This document shows positions 52,447 through 60,973 of a DNA stretch of 64,000 nucleotides, in pieces; the stretch's first letter is position 1, and each line of letters begins with the position of its first letter. Position numbers and translations under genes: made by a program. This DNA comes from Lignipirellula cremea (lineage in GTDB: Bacteria > Planctomycetota > Planctomycetia > Pirellulales > Pirellulaceae). The notes beneath the pieces are model-generated. The model ran no database searches and was not told where the DNA came from. It saw only the letters and a list, made by a program, of their open reading frames with translations. The DNA is taken from assembly GCF_007751035.1 (NCBI RefSeq), contig NZ_CP036433.1:8413001-8477000 (forward strand). The letters are read 5' to 3'.

Positions 52447-52977
52447 CACGGTTCCAGAAGAAGAGACGCACAACCCCGTCAGGAAGTTCCCGACAGCCGG
52501 CTTCCCTCACGAAGAGATTCGCAACCCGCCCGCCGCGAGCCGCGCCAATCTCCATACTCCGTTCGGGACGTTCCCGCCAAACTATTGCAGCGCATACCTT
52601 TACGGCCGACACTTTGGCCCCAGGGCTCTGCCAGACGCGGCGTCGCCGGCGCTCGACTTTTTTCGTCCGGCGACCGGATAGGCTCCGCGAGTACGATTCT
52701 ACGATGATCGGGCCGGAAAGCGAACCGGTTTGCCCGCACTCTCCCCACATTTGCTGCAACCGAATCCGCAAACCCGCATGTAGCCAAAGTCGCCAGACTT
52801 GGGACGGAGTATTCTGGAACTGCGGCCAAACTCTGGCGAGTTCAGCTACCGGGGAAATCAGGGGAGCTGAGGCGTCAAACCGGGGGCCGGAATGATCGCT
52901 GCGACCGTCCCTGCATGTTAGACTGGGAAACTTGCCGTCTTTTGCCTACCCCGCCCTGCCCTGCCCCGTTGTTGCCC
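52447..52977. other. Intergenic stretch between divergent genes, with an inverted repeat
   Basis: 531 bp between the sigma and aminopeptidase genes. Contains inverted-repeat copy 2 (52780-52849) and a CCGCCCTGCCCTGCCCC motif (52951-52967) just before the aminopeptidase start. No gene seen; divergent promoters are expected but I find no good hexamers. Confidence 0.5.
52780..52849. repeat. Dispersed inverted repeat, family A, copy 2
   Basis: 70 bp. GTAGCCAAAGTCGCCAGACT... pairs with ...CTCTGGCGAGTTCAGCTAC; the centre holds GGAGTATTCTGG, the reverse complement of the CCAGAATACC centre of copy 1, so this copy lies in the opposite orientation. Confidence 0.72.
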
Positions 52978-55494
52978 ATGAATGCTACTTCTTTCTGTGC
53001 GGCTCCCTCGACCTGTCGCACGATGCGACTGCCTGGCTGGCGGCTGGCGCTGCTGGTGGTCTGCCTGCTGGCTCCGGCGACGCTGTCGGCCGAAGATCGC
53101 GTCGGCCCCTTCAAGCATGCCGAGCGAAGCGTCCGCAGCCGCGATTTCGACCAGCAGCACCTGCGGCTGGATCTCGACATCAACTGGGCGGACCATTCCT
53201 TCACCGGCGTGGCCCGGCATACGCTCACCCCGTTCAAGCCGCTGGACAGCCTGACCTTTGACGCGGCCGAGATGGAAGTCCGCCACGCCTGGCTCCTGGC
53301 CGGCGACGAAAAGGGCCAGAAGAAAGAGCTGAATTTTGAACAGCGGAAAGAGCAGCTGGTCGTGCGGCTGGATCGCTCCCATCCGGCCGGAGAGTCGCTG
53401 ACGGTCGCAATTGAATACCTGGTGAAAGACCCAGAACACGGCGTGCACTTTGTCTTTCCCGACCAGGACGAACCCGACGGCCAGACGATGCTCTGGACCC
53501 AGAGCGAACCGGAATACGCCCGCTACTGGTTCCCCTGCTTCGACTCCCCCACCGATCGCCTCACCAGCGAGATCTTCGTCAAGGCGCCGGTCGAGTACCT
53601 GGTGCTGTCCAACGGCCGGCTGCTCGATACGCCGGCCCCCGTCGATGGTGTCAAAACTTGGCACTGGTCCCAGGCGAAAAGCCATGTCCCCTATTTAATG
53701 TCGATCGTCGTGGGCGATTTTGAGAAGTACGAGCAGCGCTGGCGGGATACGCCGATCACCTCGTACACGCCCCGCGGACGCCTGGCCGACGCGGAACGCT
53801 CGTTCGCCGATACGCCGGCGATGATGGAGTTTTTCTCGCGGAAAATCGGCGTCGCTTACCCGTGGCCCAAGTACGCCCAGATCTGCGTCGACGAATACAA
53901 ATGGGGCGGCATGGAGCATACGTCCGCCACCACGCTCAACCTCAGCACGCTGCACGACGCCCAGGCCGCCCTGGATGTTTCCAGCGAGAACCTGGTCGCC
54001 CATGAACTGGCCCACCAGTGGTACGGCGATCTGCTCACCTGCAAGGACTGGGGCGAACTGTGGCTGAACGAGAGCTTCGCCACCTTCTTCGCCACCCTCT
54101 GGAAAGAGCAGGACGAAGGCCCCGAGGAAGCCGCCTGGGAGCGGTTCCGCGAAGAACAGTCCTACCTGGCCGAAGACAAAACGTACCGCCGGTCGATCGT
54201 CAATTATCGCTATGACACGCCGATCAAAATGTTCGACCGCCATTCCTATCCCAAAGGCGCCCGGGTGCTGCAGATGCTGCGGTTTGAACTGGGCGAAGAT
54301 CTGTTCTGGAAGTCGATCCAGCATTACACGGCCGCCAACCAGCACCGCACGGTCGAAACGGCCGACCTCCGCAGGGCCATCGAAGACGCCTCTGGCCAGG
54401 GGCTGAACTGGTTCTTCGACCAGTGGATCTACCACGGCGGGCATCCCGAGTTCCACGTCGACTGGCGCTGGGACGCCGACGCCGGCCAGGTCCGCGTGCA
54501 CATTGAGCAGAAGCAAAAGGTCGACGACGTCACCCCCCTGTTCCGCACGCATCTGGAGATCGAAGTCGCGGTCGCCGGCAAGGAGCAACTGCACCGGGTG
54601 CTGATTGAGAAAGCCGATCAAACCTTCGACTTCCCCGCCGCCGAGCGGCCGACGCGGGTCTGCCTGGATCCCAGCAACTGGGTGCTGAAGGAACTGACAG
54701 CCGACAAAAGCAAACAGGAATGGCTGGATCAGCTGCAGCACGATTCCCACCTGGTCTGCCGCGCCCAAGCGGCCGAAGGCCTGGCGGAGTTTGTCAAAGA
54801 CACCGACGTGGTCGCCGCCCTGGCCCAGGCGGCCCAGCAGGACCCGTTCTGGGGCGTGCGGGAAGAGGCGACCAAAGCGCTCGCTAACGCCCGCGGCGAC
54901 GCCGCCCGGAAGGCCCTGCTGCAGGTGTTGAAAGAGGATCAAAAGAGCACGGTCCGCCAGCAGGCAATCGCTTCCCTGGAGAAGTACGCCCACGACGACA
55001 CGCGGGCCGCGCTGCGGGCCGCCATCGCGGACGACGCCTCCTATAAAACGGTATCCTCGGCTTTGGAGATGCTGGCCAAGGTCGACAGGGCGCACTGCGC
55101 CGACGATCTGCTCCAGGCGCTCGAGCGGCCCAGCCATCGGGAGCAGATCCTCAAAGCGGCCTGCAAAGGTCTGGCAGAGATCAAGCACGCCGCCGCGGTC
55201 GATCGACTGGCCGACATGCTCGAACATCCGCTCACGTTTGACCGCCGTCTGGCGATCGCCCAGGCGATCGTCAAATTCAAGCAGAAGCACGACGGAGCCA
55301 CCCAGCGGTTGCGCCCGCTGCTGGCCAGCCAGCGGCAAGACCTGCGACTGGCGGCCGTCCAGGCGCTGGCCGAAACGGGCGACGAAAAAACGGTCGGCCC
55401 GCTAACCGACCTCCGCGCCGCAGAAAAGGCCGACGCGGTGGTCAAGGAGATCGACAAGGCCATCAAAAAGCTGAACGAAGCGGCCAAAAAGTAA
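52978..55494 (+). CDS. M1-family aminopeptidase with HEAT-type C-terminus
   Basis: 838 residues. Signal peptide (L-A-L-L-V-V-C-L-L-A-P-A-T-L-S-A). Zinc site H342-E-L-A-H with the third ligand E365 in W-L-N-E-S-F-A. The GAMEN exopeptidase loop is G-G-M-E-H-T-S-A-T here, as in many aminopeptidase-N-like bacterial proteins. The last ~240 residues are HEAT repeats (A-A-L-A-Q-A-A-Q-Q-D, V-R-Q-Q-A-I-A-S-L-E-K). It should remove N-terminal residues from peptides in the periplasm. ATG 52978; the frame is open upstream but Cys/Pro-rich. Confidence 0.9.
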   Translation: MNATSFCAAPSTCRTMRLPGWRLALLVVCLLAPATLSAEDRVGPFKHAERSVRSRDFDQQHLRLDLDINWADHSFTGVARHTLTPFKPLDSLTFDAAEMEVRHAWLLAGDEKGQKKELNFEQRKEQLVVRLDRSHPAGESLTVAIEYLVKDPEHGVHFVFPDQDEPDGQTMLWTQSEPEYARYWFPCFDSPTDRLTSEIFVKAPVEYLVLSNGRLLDTPAPVDGVKTWHWSQAKSHVPYLMSIVVGDFEKYEQRWRDTPITSYTPRGRLADAERSFADTPAMMEFFSRKIGVAYPWPKYAQICVDEYKWGGMEHTSATTLNLSTLHDAQAALDVSSENLVAHELAHQWYGDLLTCKDWGELWLNESFATFFATLWKEQDEGPEEAAWERFREEQSYLAEDKTYRRSIVNYRYDTPIKMFDRHSYPKGARVLQMLRFELGEDLFWKSIQHYTAANQHRTVETADLRRAIEDASGQGLNWFFDQWIYHGGHPEFHVDWRWDADAGQVRVHIEQKQKVDDVTPLFRTHLEIEVAVAGKEQLHRVLIEKADQTFDFPAAERPTRVCLDPSNWVLKELTADKSKQEWLDQLQHDSHLVCRAQAAEGLAEFVKDTDVVAALAQAAQQDPFWGVREEATKALANARGDAARKALLQVLKEDQKSTVRQQAIASLEKYAHDDTRAALRAAIADDASYKTVSSALEMLAKVDRAHCADDLLQALERPSHREQILKAACKGLAEIKHAAAVDRLADMLEHPLTFDRRLAIAQAIVKFKQKHDGATQRLRPLLASQRQDLRLAAVQALAETGDEKTVGPLTDLRAAEKADAVVKEIDKAIKKLNEAAKK

Positions 55495-55608
55495 CCAACG
55501 CGACAATTGGCCGCACCCTGCGTGCGTTGCCAAAGTGGCCTGAACCGATATCATCGTTACAGGAACCTCCATCAGCCAGACGATAGCACCGAGAGTACGC
55601 GACCTGTG

Positions 55609-55630
55609 GAACGGGCGTTCCTGCCCGTTC
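55609..55630. repeat. GAACGGGC hairpin
   Basis: GAACGGGC, 6-nt loop, GCCCGTTC, a perfect 8-bp stem. No T-run. Confidence 0.5.
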
Positions 55631-55736
55631 ACGATTGCCGAATCGAAGCGGAGCCGGCATCGAAGGTAAATGAGCGGCGCAGCCTAAGCGGCGCACCGTT
55701 TTCGCACTGCTTTTATAGAACTGCTTCTATAGAAAT

Positions 55737-55758
55737 GGTTGGGCAGGAGTGCCCAACC
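55737..55758. repeat. GGTTGGGCA hairpin, copy 2
   Basis: GGTTGGGCA, loop GGAG, TGCCCAACC; flanking CTGCGGAATC resembles the C-C-G-T-A-G flank of copy 1 at 30221 in reverse. Preceded by two TATAGAA boxes. Confidence 0.55.
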
Positions 55759-55834
55759 TGCGGAATCTATATAACTGATAACTGCATCATTTTTCTCCCA
55801 TCCCGCCCCCCTGCCCTGCGGAGCGATCCGGCCT

Positions 55835-56293
55835 GTGCCCCTGGAAGACTTACTGCCGCATGTCAACGCCACGCTTAATGCGGTGGCCGGGGTGCTGCTG
55901 GCGATTGGCTACGTCCTGATCAAACAGCGGCGGGAAACGGCCCATAAGCGGGTCATGCTGAGCGCTTTCGGCGTGTCGATTCTGTTTTTAATCAGCTATC
56001 TCACGTACCACTACATCATCGGCGGCCAGCGGTCATTTCCTAAAGAGGCGCCCTCGGCGGTCCGGGCGTTCTATTTCCTGGTGCTGATCTCCCATATTTT
56101 GCTGGCGGCCATTACCCCGTTTCTGGCCGTGGCGACGATCTACCTGGGCCTGCGGGAACGTCGCGCGGCCCACGTGCGGCTGGCCCGCTGGACTTTTCCG
56201 ATCTGGATGTATGTTTCCATTACGGGGGTGATCGTGTATCTGATGCTTTATCATCTCTACCCGGCGGCAGCGGTTGGGCTTATAATCCGGTAA
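55835..56293 (+). CDS. DUF420 membrane protein
   Basis: 152 residues from GTG 55835. Four helices with the DUF420/CtaM-like order: L-N-A-V-A-G-V-L-L-A-I-G-Y, H-K-R-V-M-L-S-A-F-G-V-S-I-L-F-L-I-S-Y-L-T-Y-H, F-Y-F-L-V-L-I-S-H-I-L-L-A, and W-T-F-P-I-W-M-Y-V-S-I-T-G-V-I-V-Y. The conserved His residues within helices are the family hallmark. DUF420 proteins assist haem-copper oxidase assembly in some bacteria; that is an inference here. Next gene 61 bp on. Confidence 0.82.
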   Translation: MPLEDLLPHVNATLNAVAGVLLAIGYVLIKQRRETAHKRVMLSAFGVSILFLISYLTYHYIIGGQRSFPKEAPSAVRAFYFLVLISHILLAAITPFLAVATIYLGLRERRAAHVRLARWTFPIWMYVSITGVIVYLMLYHLYPAAAVGLIIR

Positions 56294-56354
56294 GGAGGCA
56301 CGGCGGCGCCGTTGCTGTTTCCGCCGCCTGAACTCGTGTTGAGGATCCCCAAGC

Positions 56355-56657
56355 ATGGCCCGTTTTGCTCGACTATATCGCCTGGCCGGCGTTCTTCCCC
56401 TGCTGGGGATGTTGTTTATCCAGCAAACGGCCTGGGCCTGTCCGACCTGTAAACAGGCGGTCTCCATCAACGGAGCCGATACGGTTTCCGGTTATTTCTG
56501 GAGCATCCTGTTCATGATGTCGATGCCGTTCCTGATCTTTGGCGGCATGTCGCTGTATTTTTATCTGCTCGTCCGCCGGGCCCGTGCTGAAGCGGCTGCA
56601 GCGGCGACCGTCGCCGCGGGCGTGCCGGCCGACTCCCACGAATGGATCGGCGCGTAG
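56355..56657 (+). CDS. Small membrane protein with a C-P-T-C motif
   Basis: 100 residues. A signal-like N-terminal helix (L-A-G-V-L-P-L-L-G-M-L-F-I-Q-Q-T-A-W-A), then C-P-T-C-K-Q-A-V at its end, then one strong helix (F-W-S-I-L-F-M-M-S-M-P-F-L-I-F-G-G-M-S-L-Y-F-Y-L-L) and a short Ala-rich tail. The CxxC just outside the membrane could bind a metal or form a disulfide. It follows the DUF420 gene, and copper or oxidase assembly is a reasonable but unproven guess. GAGG about ten bases before ATG 56355. Confidence 0.7.
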   Translation: MARFARLYRLAGVLPLLGMLFIQQTAWACPTCKQAVSINGADTVSGYFWSILFMMSMPFLIFGGMSLYFYLLVRRARAEAAAAATVAAGVPADSHEWIGA

Positions 56658-56758
56658 GAACGAGCCTCTCGCGCAGTCTGCTGGCGTCGTTGGCGATTCG
56701 AGTACGCCGGCCATCTTGAGAAATCTCTGGAACGTTTCCCGGAAAGTTAAATTGTTCG

Positions 56759-57109
56759 ATGGCAGATGACGGCTTTACCACGGTAGCAAAAATTGGCGAT
56801 ATCCCCGACGGCGAAGGGGTCGCGTACGCCGTGAACGGCCGCATGGTGGCGGTCTTCAACGAAGGCGGCGTATACCAGGCGATCGACGACTTCTGCCCCC
56901 ACATGGGCGCCTCGCTGGCCGGCGGCCATGTCGAAAAAGGGATCGTCGTGTGTCCCTGGCATGCCTGGCGTTTCGCCACCTGCGACGGCACCTGGTGCGA
57001 CAACCCGCGGGTCAAGATCGACGCCTTTGAGGTTCGCCTGGAAGGGGACGCGATCCAGGTCTGCGTGCCCTCGAAAACGCCGCCCCCGACGGAAGAGACC
57101 GACAGCTGA
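56759..57109 (+). CDS. Rieske [2Fe-2S] ferredoxin-type protein
   Basis: 116 residues. The two ligand pairs are C-P-H (in D-D-F-C-P-H-M-G-A-S-L-A-G) and C-P-W-H (in V-V-C-P-W-H-A-W-R-F), 16 residues apart, the CxH...CxxH spacing of NirD/ferredoxin-component Rieske proteins. Cytoplasmic electron carrier; the partner is not adjacent. It is followed 131 bp on by cysteine desulfurase, the source of sulfur for such clusters. Confidence 0.92.
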   Translation: MADDGFTTVAKIGDIPDGEGVAYAVNGRMVAVFNEGGVYQAIDDFCPHMGASLAGGHVEKGIVVCPWHAWRFATCDGTWCDNPRVKIDAFEVRLEGDAIQVCVPSKTPPPTEETDS

Positions 57110-57240
57110 CCCGAGCCGCGGACGCGCCGCTGGCAGACGCTGCCGGGGCCGACGTCCCGTCTTCTGTCTCTGGCGGTCGCCCGGTTCACGTCGCTCGTTG
57201 TTCGTCGCCAGGAATTCCCTAACGCAAAGGTCGAGCCCCC

Positions 57241-58380
57241 GTGCGGCAACTCTACTTCGACTATAACGCCACGACTCCGGTCGCCCCCAGCGTACATGAG
57301 GCGATGCGGCCTTTTCTGGCCGAGTATTACGGCAACCCATCCAGCTCGCACTCGCTGGGACGCGCCTCCCAGGAAGCGATCGAAGACTCCCGTTCGCAAC
57401 TGGCGGGCCTGCTGGGCTGCGACCGGGAAGAGATCGTCTTCACCGGCTGCGGCACCGAGAGCAATAACCTCGCCCTCAAAGGGGTGCTGATGCTCGGCGG
57501 CGCCGCGGCGGCGGGGCATCTGGTGATCTCCGCCATTGAGCACCCGGCCATCGCTGAACCGGCCGCCTATCTGGAACGGCTGGGCTTTGGCGTCAGCGTG
57601 GTTCCCTGCGACCGGCATGGCGTGGTCCAACCCGAAGCAGTCGAGAAGGCCCTGCGGGTCGACACGGTCCTCGTCAGCATCATGCACGCCAACAATGAGA
57701 CCGGCGTAATCCAGCCAATCCGCGAGATCGCCGAAATCTGCCACGAACAGGACGTCCTGCTGCACACCGATGCGGCCCAGAGCGTCGGCAAGATTCGCAC
57801 CAACGTGGACGAGCTGAACGTTGACCTGCTGTCGGTCGCCGGCCACAAAATGTACGGCCCCAAAGGAGTCGGCGCCCTGTTTGTCCGCCGCGGCGTCAGC
57901 CTGGAGCCGATCCTGCACGGCGGCGGCCAGGAGTCCGGTCTGCGGGCCGGCACCGAAAACACCACGCACATTGTCGGCCTGGGCCAGGCCGCCCAGCTGG
58001 CTTCCAAAGGACTCGACGAAACCCAGGAGCGAATGACGACCCTGCGGAACCGCCTGCAGTCCCTGCTGAAACAGGCCCTGGGCGATCGGATGACAATCAA
58101 CGGCGAGCGTTCCGAGCGACTGCCCAACACACTCAGCGTGAACTTCCTCGACGGCCCCGGCCGCGAGATCCTGGCCCGCACGCCCGAGATTTGCGCCGCG
58201 ACCGGTTCCGCCTGTCACAGCGGCGCCGGGACCCAGTCCCCTTCCCAGGCCGGACTCGGTCTGACGGCAGACGAAGCCCGCGGCACGGTCCGTTTAAGCG
58301 TCGGCTGGTACACGTCGGAAGAAGACATCGACCGCGCCGCCAATCTGCTCATCACGGCCTGCGAAGCGCTCCGCGATTAA
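57241..58380 (+). CDS. Cysteine desulfurase (NifS/IscS type)
   Basis: 379 residues from GTG 57241. Y-F-D-Y-N-A-T-T-P-V start, T-E-S-N-N-L-A-L-K-G, the PLP Lys in S-V-A-G-H-K-M-Y-G-P-K-G, and the sulfur-carrying Cys in A-T-G-S-A-C-H-S-G are all intact. It removes sulfur from cysteine for Fe-S clusters and thiolation. The C-terminal loop is longer than in E. coli IscS, like class II/NifS-type enzymes. No iscU adjacent. AAGG lies about ten bases upstream of the start. Confidence 0.94.
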   Translation: MRQLYFDYNATTPVAPSVHEAMRPFLAEYYGNPSSSHSLGRASQEAIEDSRSQLAGLLGCDREEIVFTGCGTESNNLALKGVLMLGGAAAAGHLVISAIEHPAIAEPAAYLERLGFGVSVVPCDRHGVVQPEAVEKALRVDTVLVSIMHANNETGVIQPIREIAEICHEQDVLLHTDAAQSVGKIRTNVDELNVDLLSVAGHKMYGPKGVGALFVRRGVSLEPILHGGGQESGLRAGTENTTHIVGLGQAAQLASKGLDETQERMTTLRNRLQSLLKQALGDRMTINGERSERLPNTLSVNFLDGPGREILARTPEICAATGSACHSGAGTQSPSQAGLGLTADEARGTVRLSVGWYTSEEDIDRAANLLITACEALRD

Positions 58381-58414
58381 CTTCGCTCAAAAAACCGCGA
58401 ACGTCTCTCCGGAA

Positions 58415-59030
58415 AAAGTTCACCGCAGAAAGCGCGGAGGATCGCAGAGGAAGAGAAGGAAACCGCCAGACGCAGGCCCGATTCTCCTGAGAAATGACGT
58501 CGCGTTGGGAGTTGGGGAAAAATAACTTCGGCTATTTCCCCCATCTGGTCGGAGTCTGAAACGCGACATCCCCCAGGGTCGCGGCCAATTTATTCTCACA
58601 CCTCTTCATCCTTCTTTGCGCCTTCGCGCCTTTGCGTGAGTCCCCATTGACGCGAGGGAAATTCTTCAACCGGCTCATTTTTTCTTCTCGCCGTTGAAGG
58701 ACGGATTGGCGGTTCTGTCGCGAAGAGGATCTCACGCAAAGGCGCGAAGGCGCAAAGGGCCGGTCGGCAGCGGATCGTCCTTGATGAAGTCGGCCAGACT
58801 GGCTCTTTCGGCACAGGTCGCGACGTGATTTCAAGCAGGCTCGCTTTCCGCAACGTCCTCGGTGTTATACAAAACCGAAGTTATTTTCCCCTCGTTCCCT
58901 GGGAAGGCATTCAAGAGAGCTCATTTCCATACGACGGCGTGGAATCCGTCGCCCCAAAAAACTCCTTTTTCTTCTCGTCTTCCTCCGCGTTTCTCTGCGT
59001 TTTCCGCGGTGAATCCTCTTTTCCCTTTCT
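58415..59030. repeat. Composite repeat: element ends flanking family B copy 2
   Basis: Left: AAAAAGTTCACCGCAGAAAG...GCAGAGGAAG; right: CTTCCTCCGCGTTTCTCTGC...CCGCGGTGAATCC. These are reverse-complement relatives of each other and of the 19-bp ends at 8453 and 8639. Confidence 0.55.
58581..58900. repeat. Dispersed repeat family B, copy 2, with a perfect 27-bp inverted repeat
   Basis: Arm 58614-58640 (CTTTGCGCC...GCGTGAG) and arm 58731-58757 (CTCACGC...GGCGCAAAG) are exact reverse complements over 27 bases, 90 bp apart. Outside the arms are GCGGCCAATTTATTCTCAC and, after an insert, TTTTCCCCTCGTTCC, as in copy 1 at 43413-43610. Confidence 0.75.
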
Positions 59031-59033
59031 TCC

Positions 59034-59825
59034 TTAAGCCGGCGGCGGAGGAGGCGTCGGTCCCGCAGGACCTTTTGAAGGAGCCTTGGCGGGCGCCGCG
59101 TTCCGGGTGCGTTTGAGCGGGGTCATGGCGTGCTGGGCCATGTAGGCCGCTTCGGCGGTGAGCTGATCGACCCGGTTACGAAAGATGGCGAAGGCCCCCA
59201 GCGACGGAATCGCCACCAGCAGCCCGCCCACCGTGGTGACGAGAGCCTGGTAGATGCCTTCGGCCAGATCGGCCGCTCCGGCGGAGCCTTGCGTGACGGC
59301 CACCTGCTGGAAGGCGAAGATCATCCCGATGACCGTTCCCAGCAGTCCGACCATCGGCGCGATATTGCCGATCACCGACAGGTATTCGATCTTGCGGAAC
59401 AGACGGGCCGATTGCTCGGCCAGCGCGTCTTCCAGCGCTTTCTCGACCGCCGTCCAACCGCCGTCGATTTCTCCCAGGCCGTTGAGCAGCACAAAAGAAA
59501 GCATGCTCGGTCGATCGCGGCAAAGGCGAACCGCGTCGCCCGCTCGCCCCGCATTGAGCAGCTCCCGCACCTGGTCGCTCAGTCCGTCGGGCATCAGTTC
59601 GCCCCGGCGGAGCGTCATGATGTGTTCAAACACCAGGTAGGCCGAGGTCAGCGACAACGCCAGCAGCGCGGCGATCATCAGAAAGCCGATGATCCCGCCC
59701 GAGAAGATGATCCCCAGAAACCCCTGCGGCGACTGCTCCGCCGGGACAGCGGCTTCCTGCGCCAGAACGGGCGAAGCCGACAGCAGCCAGACGGCTGTGA
59801 CACTCATTGACACCAAAGCGCGCAA
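59034..59825 (-). CDS. MotA/TolQ/ExbB-family proton-channel protein
   Basis: 263 residues. TTG 59825 is taken as the start because GAGGAAGGA lies seven bases upstream; the next ATG (59807) has no such site. A signal-like N-terminus, then a helix (G-I-I-G-F-L-M-I-A-A-L-L-A-L-S-L-T-S), and the conserved C-terminal pair I-G-N-I-A-P-M-V-G-L-L-G-T-V-I-G-M-I and Y-Q-A-L-V-T-T-V-G-G-L-L-V-A-I-P. ExbB/TolQ uses the proton gradient to drive envelope work. No ExbD/TolR gene is adjacent. Pro-rich tail. Last gene of the VWA-TPR-ExbB operon. Confidence 0.9.
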   Translation of the reverse strand: MRALVSMSVTAVWLLSASPVLAQEAAVPAEQSPQGFLGIIFSGGIIGFLMIAALLALSLTSAYLVFEHIMTLRRGELMPDGLSDQVRELLNAGRAGDAVRLCRDRPSMLSFVLLNGLGEIDGGWTAVEKALEDALAEQSARLFRKIEYLSVIGNIAPMVGLLGTVIGMIFAFQQVAVTQGSAGAADLAEGIYQALVTTVGGLLVAIPSLGAFAIFRNRVDQLTAEAAYMAQHAMTPLKRTRNAAPAKAPSKGPAGPTPPPPPA

Positions 59826-59937
59826 GCGGAGTTCCTTCCTCGTGGGGCGGGCAAACCGCCGAACGGTCGTAACATGCCGGTCCCCCAGGATGGCGATGCA
59901 GGGAGCCTGGGCAGGGCCTGCCAGCCGGCGTGGGGAA

Positions 59938-60969
59938 CTACTTTTCCAGCAGCTGCAGCCGGGTTTGCGCCTCGGCCGCCATGGGGGACGTTTTATAATG
60001 ATTTATCAGCTCGCGGTAGAGGGAGGCCGCTTCTTCCGTCTGGCCGAGTCCCTCAAACTGCTGCGCCGCCAGACGAAGCGCGTCGGACGCAATCGCCTGC
60101 TGGTCGGCATGCAACACCGGCGCACGAAGCAGCGCCAGGGCCGCTTCCTGCGGCTTCTTCTGCCGGACCAGCGCCCGGCCCAGCAGATAATACGACCCGC
60201 CACGCAGGTCCGGCGGCAGGCGGTCAATCGAAGCGGCGAAGCGGGCGATCTCTTCCTCATTAGCAGTCGGCCACTGGTAACGCCACAACTGGGCCGTAGC
60301 CAGCAGCGAAATCCGCGAATCCGGATTCGCCGCCAGCGACTGCAGCGTCCGCTGCGCCTCCGTCCGCTTCACGGCGAGCGAGCCCAGCCAGCTGGCCCCC
60401 AGCAGCGCCTGGACGGCCGACTTCGGCGAAGCCAGCCAGGCGGCCGCCTGTTGTTCGAGCGCGGGCGTGGGTTGTTCGGCCGTCCAGTTCAGCGGGATGT
60501 CGCCAAAATGGATCGTTTGCGCGTCGCTGTCCACCAAACTGGAAAACGCAGCGCAGGCCAGTTCGGGCCGGCCCGTGTTGTGATAGCAGCGGGTCAGACG
60601 GGCCAGAATGTGTCGCCGGATCCAGGCTTTGTCGGCGGCCTGTCCGGCCGTGCGATAGGCGTCAATCGCCCCGGCGTAGTCGCCCTGGGCAAAGAGCGAT
60701 TCGGCCTGGGCCATGGCGTCGGTCCAGGCCGGGCGGACCTCCAGGATCTTGCTGGTGGGGATCGTCTTTTCCTGGCCGGTCCCGATGATAATCGTCAGGT
60801 TGCGGCCGTCGTAATCGACGATCTGGCCGCGGGTCGTTTTCACATCCCGCGAGCTGCGTCCCTGCTCCAGGACCTCATCCGCCGCCGCCGACAAACTGGC
60901 CAGCGCCGGCAGCATGACGCCCAGCAGCAGGTGGAGCGAGAGTCGCGGGAGTAGAGCGCCAAAAGGCAT
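59938..60969 (-). CDS. Secreted TPR protein
   Basis: 343 residues from ATG 60969 (AGGT seven bases upstream). Signal peptide to about residue 30. A small beta domain follows (T-T-R-G-Q-I-V-D-Y-D-G-R-N-L-T-I-I-I-G), then tetratricopeptide-type repeats (A-E-S-L-F-A-Q-G-D-Y-A-G-A-I-D-A-Y-R-T-A, L-A-R-L-T-R-C-Y-H-N-T-G-R-P-E, F-E-G-L-G-Q-T-E-E-A-A-S-L-Y-R-E-L). Probably a periplasmic scaffold. Its start lies four bases after the VWA gene's stop. Confidence 0.8.
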   Translation of the reverse strand: MPFGALLPRLSLHLLLGVMLPALASLSAAADEVLEQGRSSRDVKTTRGQIVDYDGRNLTIIIGTGQEKTIPTSKILEVRPAWTDAMAQAESLFAQGDYAGAIDAYRTAGQAADKAWIRRHILARLTRCYHNTGRPELACAAFSSLVDSDAQTIHFGDIPLNWTAEQPTPALEQQAAAWLASPKSAVQALLGASWLGSLAVKRTEAQRTLQSLAANPDSRISLLATAQLWRYQWPTANEEEIARFAASIDRLPPDLRGGSYYLLGRALVRQKKPQEAALALLRAPVLHADQQAIASDALRLAAQQFEGLGQTEEAASLYRELINHYKTSPMAAEAQTRLQLLEK

Positions 60970-60973
60970 TGGA

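Larger units (their letters stand above)
55495..55834. other. Intergenic stretch with two hairpins
   Basis: 340 bp. Two palindromes: GAACGGGC/GCCCGTTC (55609-55630) and the GGTTGGGCA hairpin (55737-55758). CCCCCCTGCCCTGCGG lies before the next start. No gene seen. Confidence 0.5.
58381..59033. other. Intergenic stretch built of nested repeats
   Basis: 653 bp without a supported gene. It is a composite: ends related to the 8453-8657 element at 58415-58465 and 58970-59030, with family B copy 2 (58581-58900) between them and a 125-bp unique insert inside that copy (58758-58882). Confidence 0.6.

Noticed and set aside
53695-55338. A 547-residue open frame antisense to the aminopeptidase gene
   Set aside because: Shadow of the M1 gene, which has a full zinc site and signal peptide.
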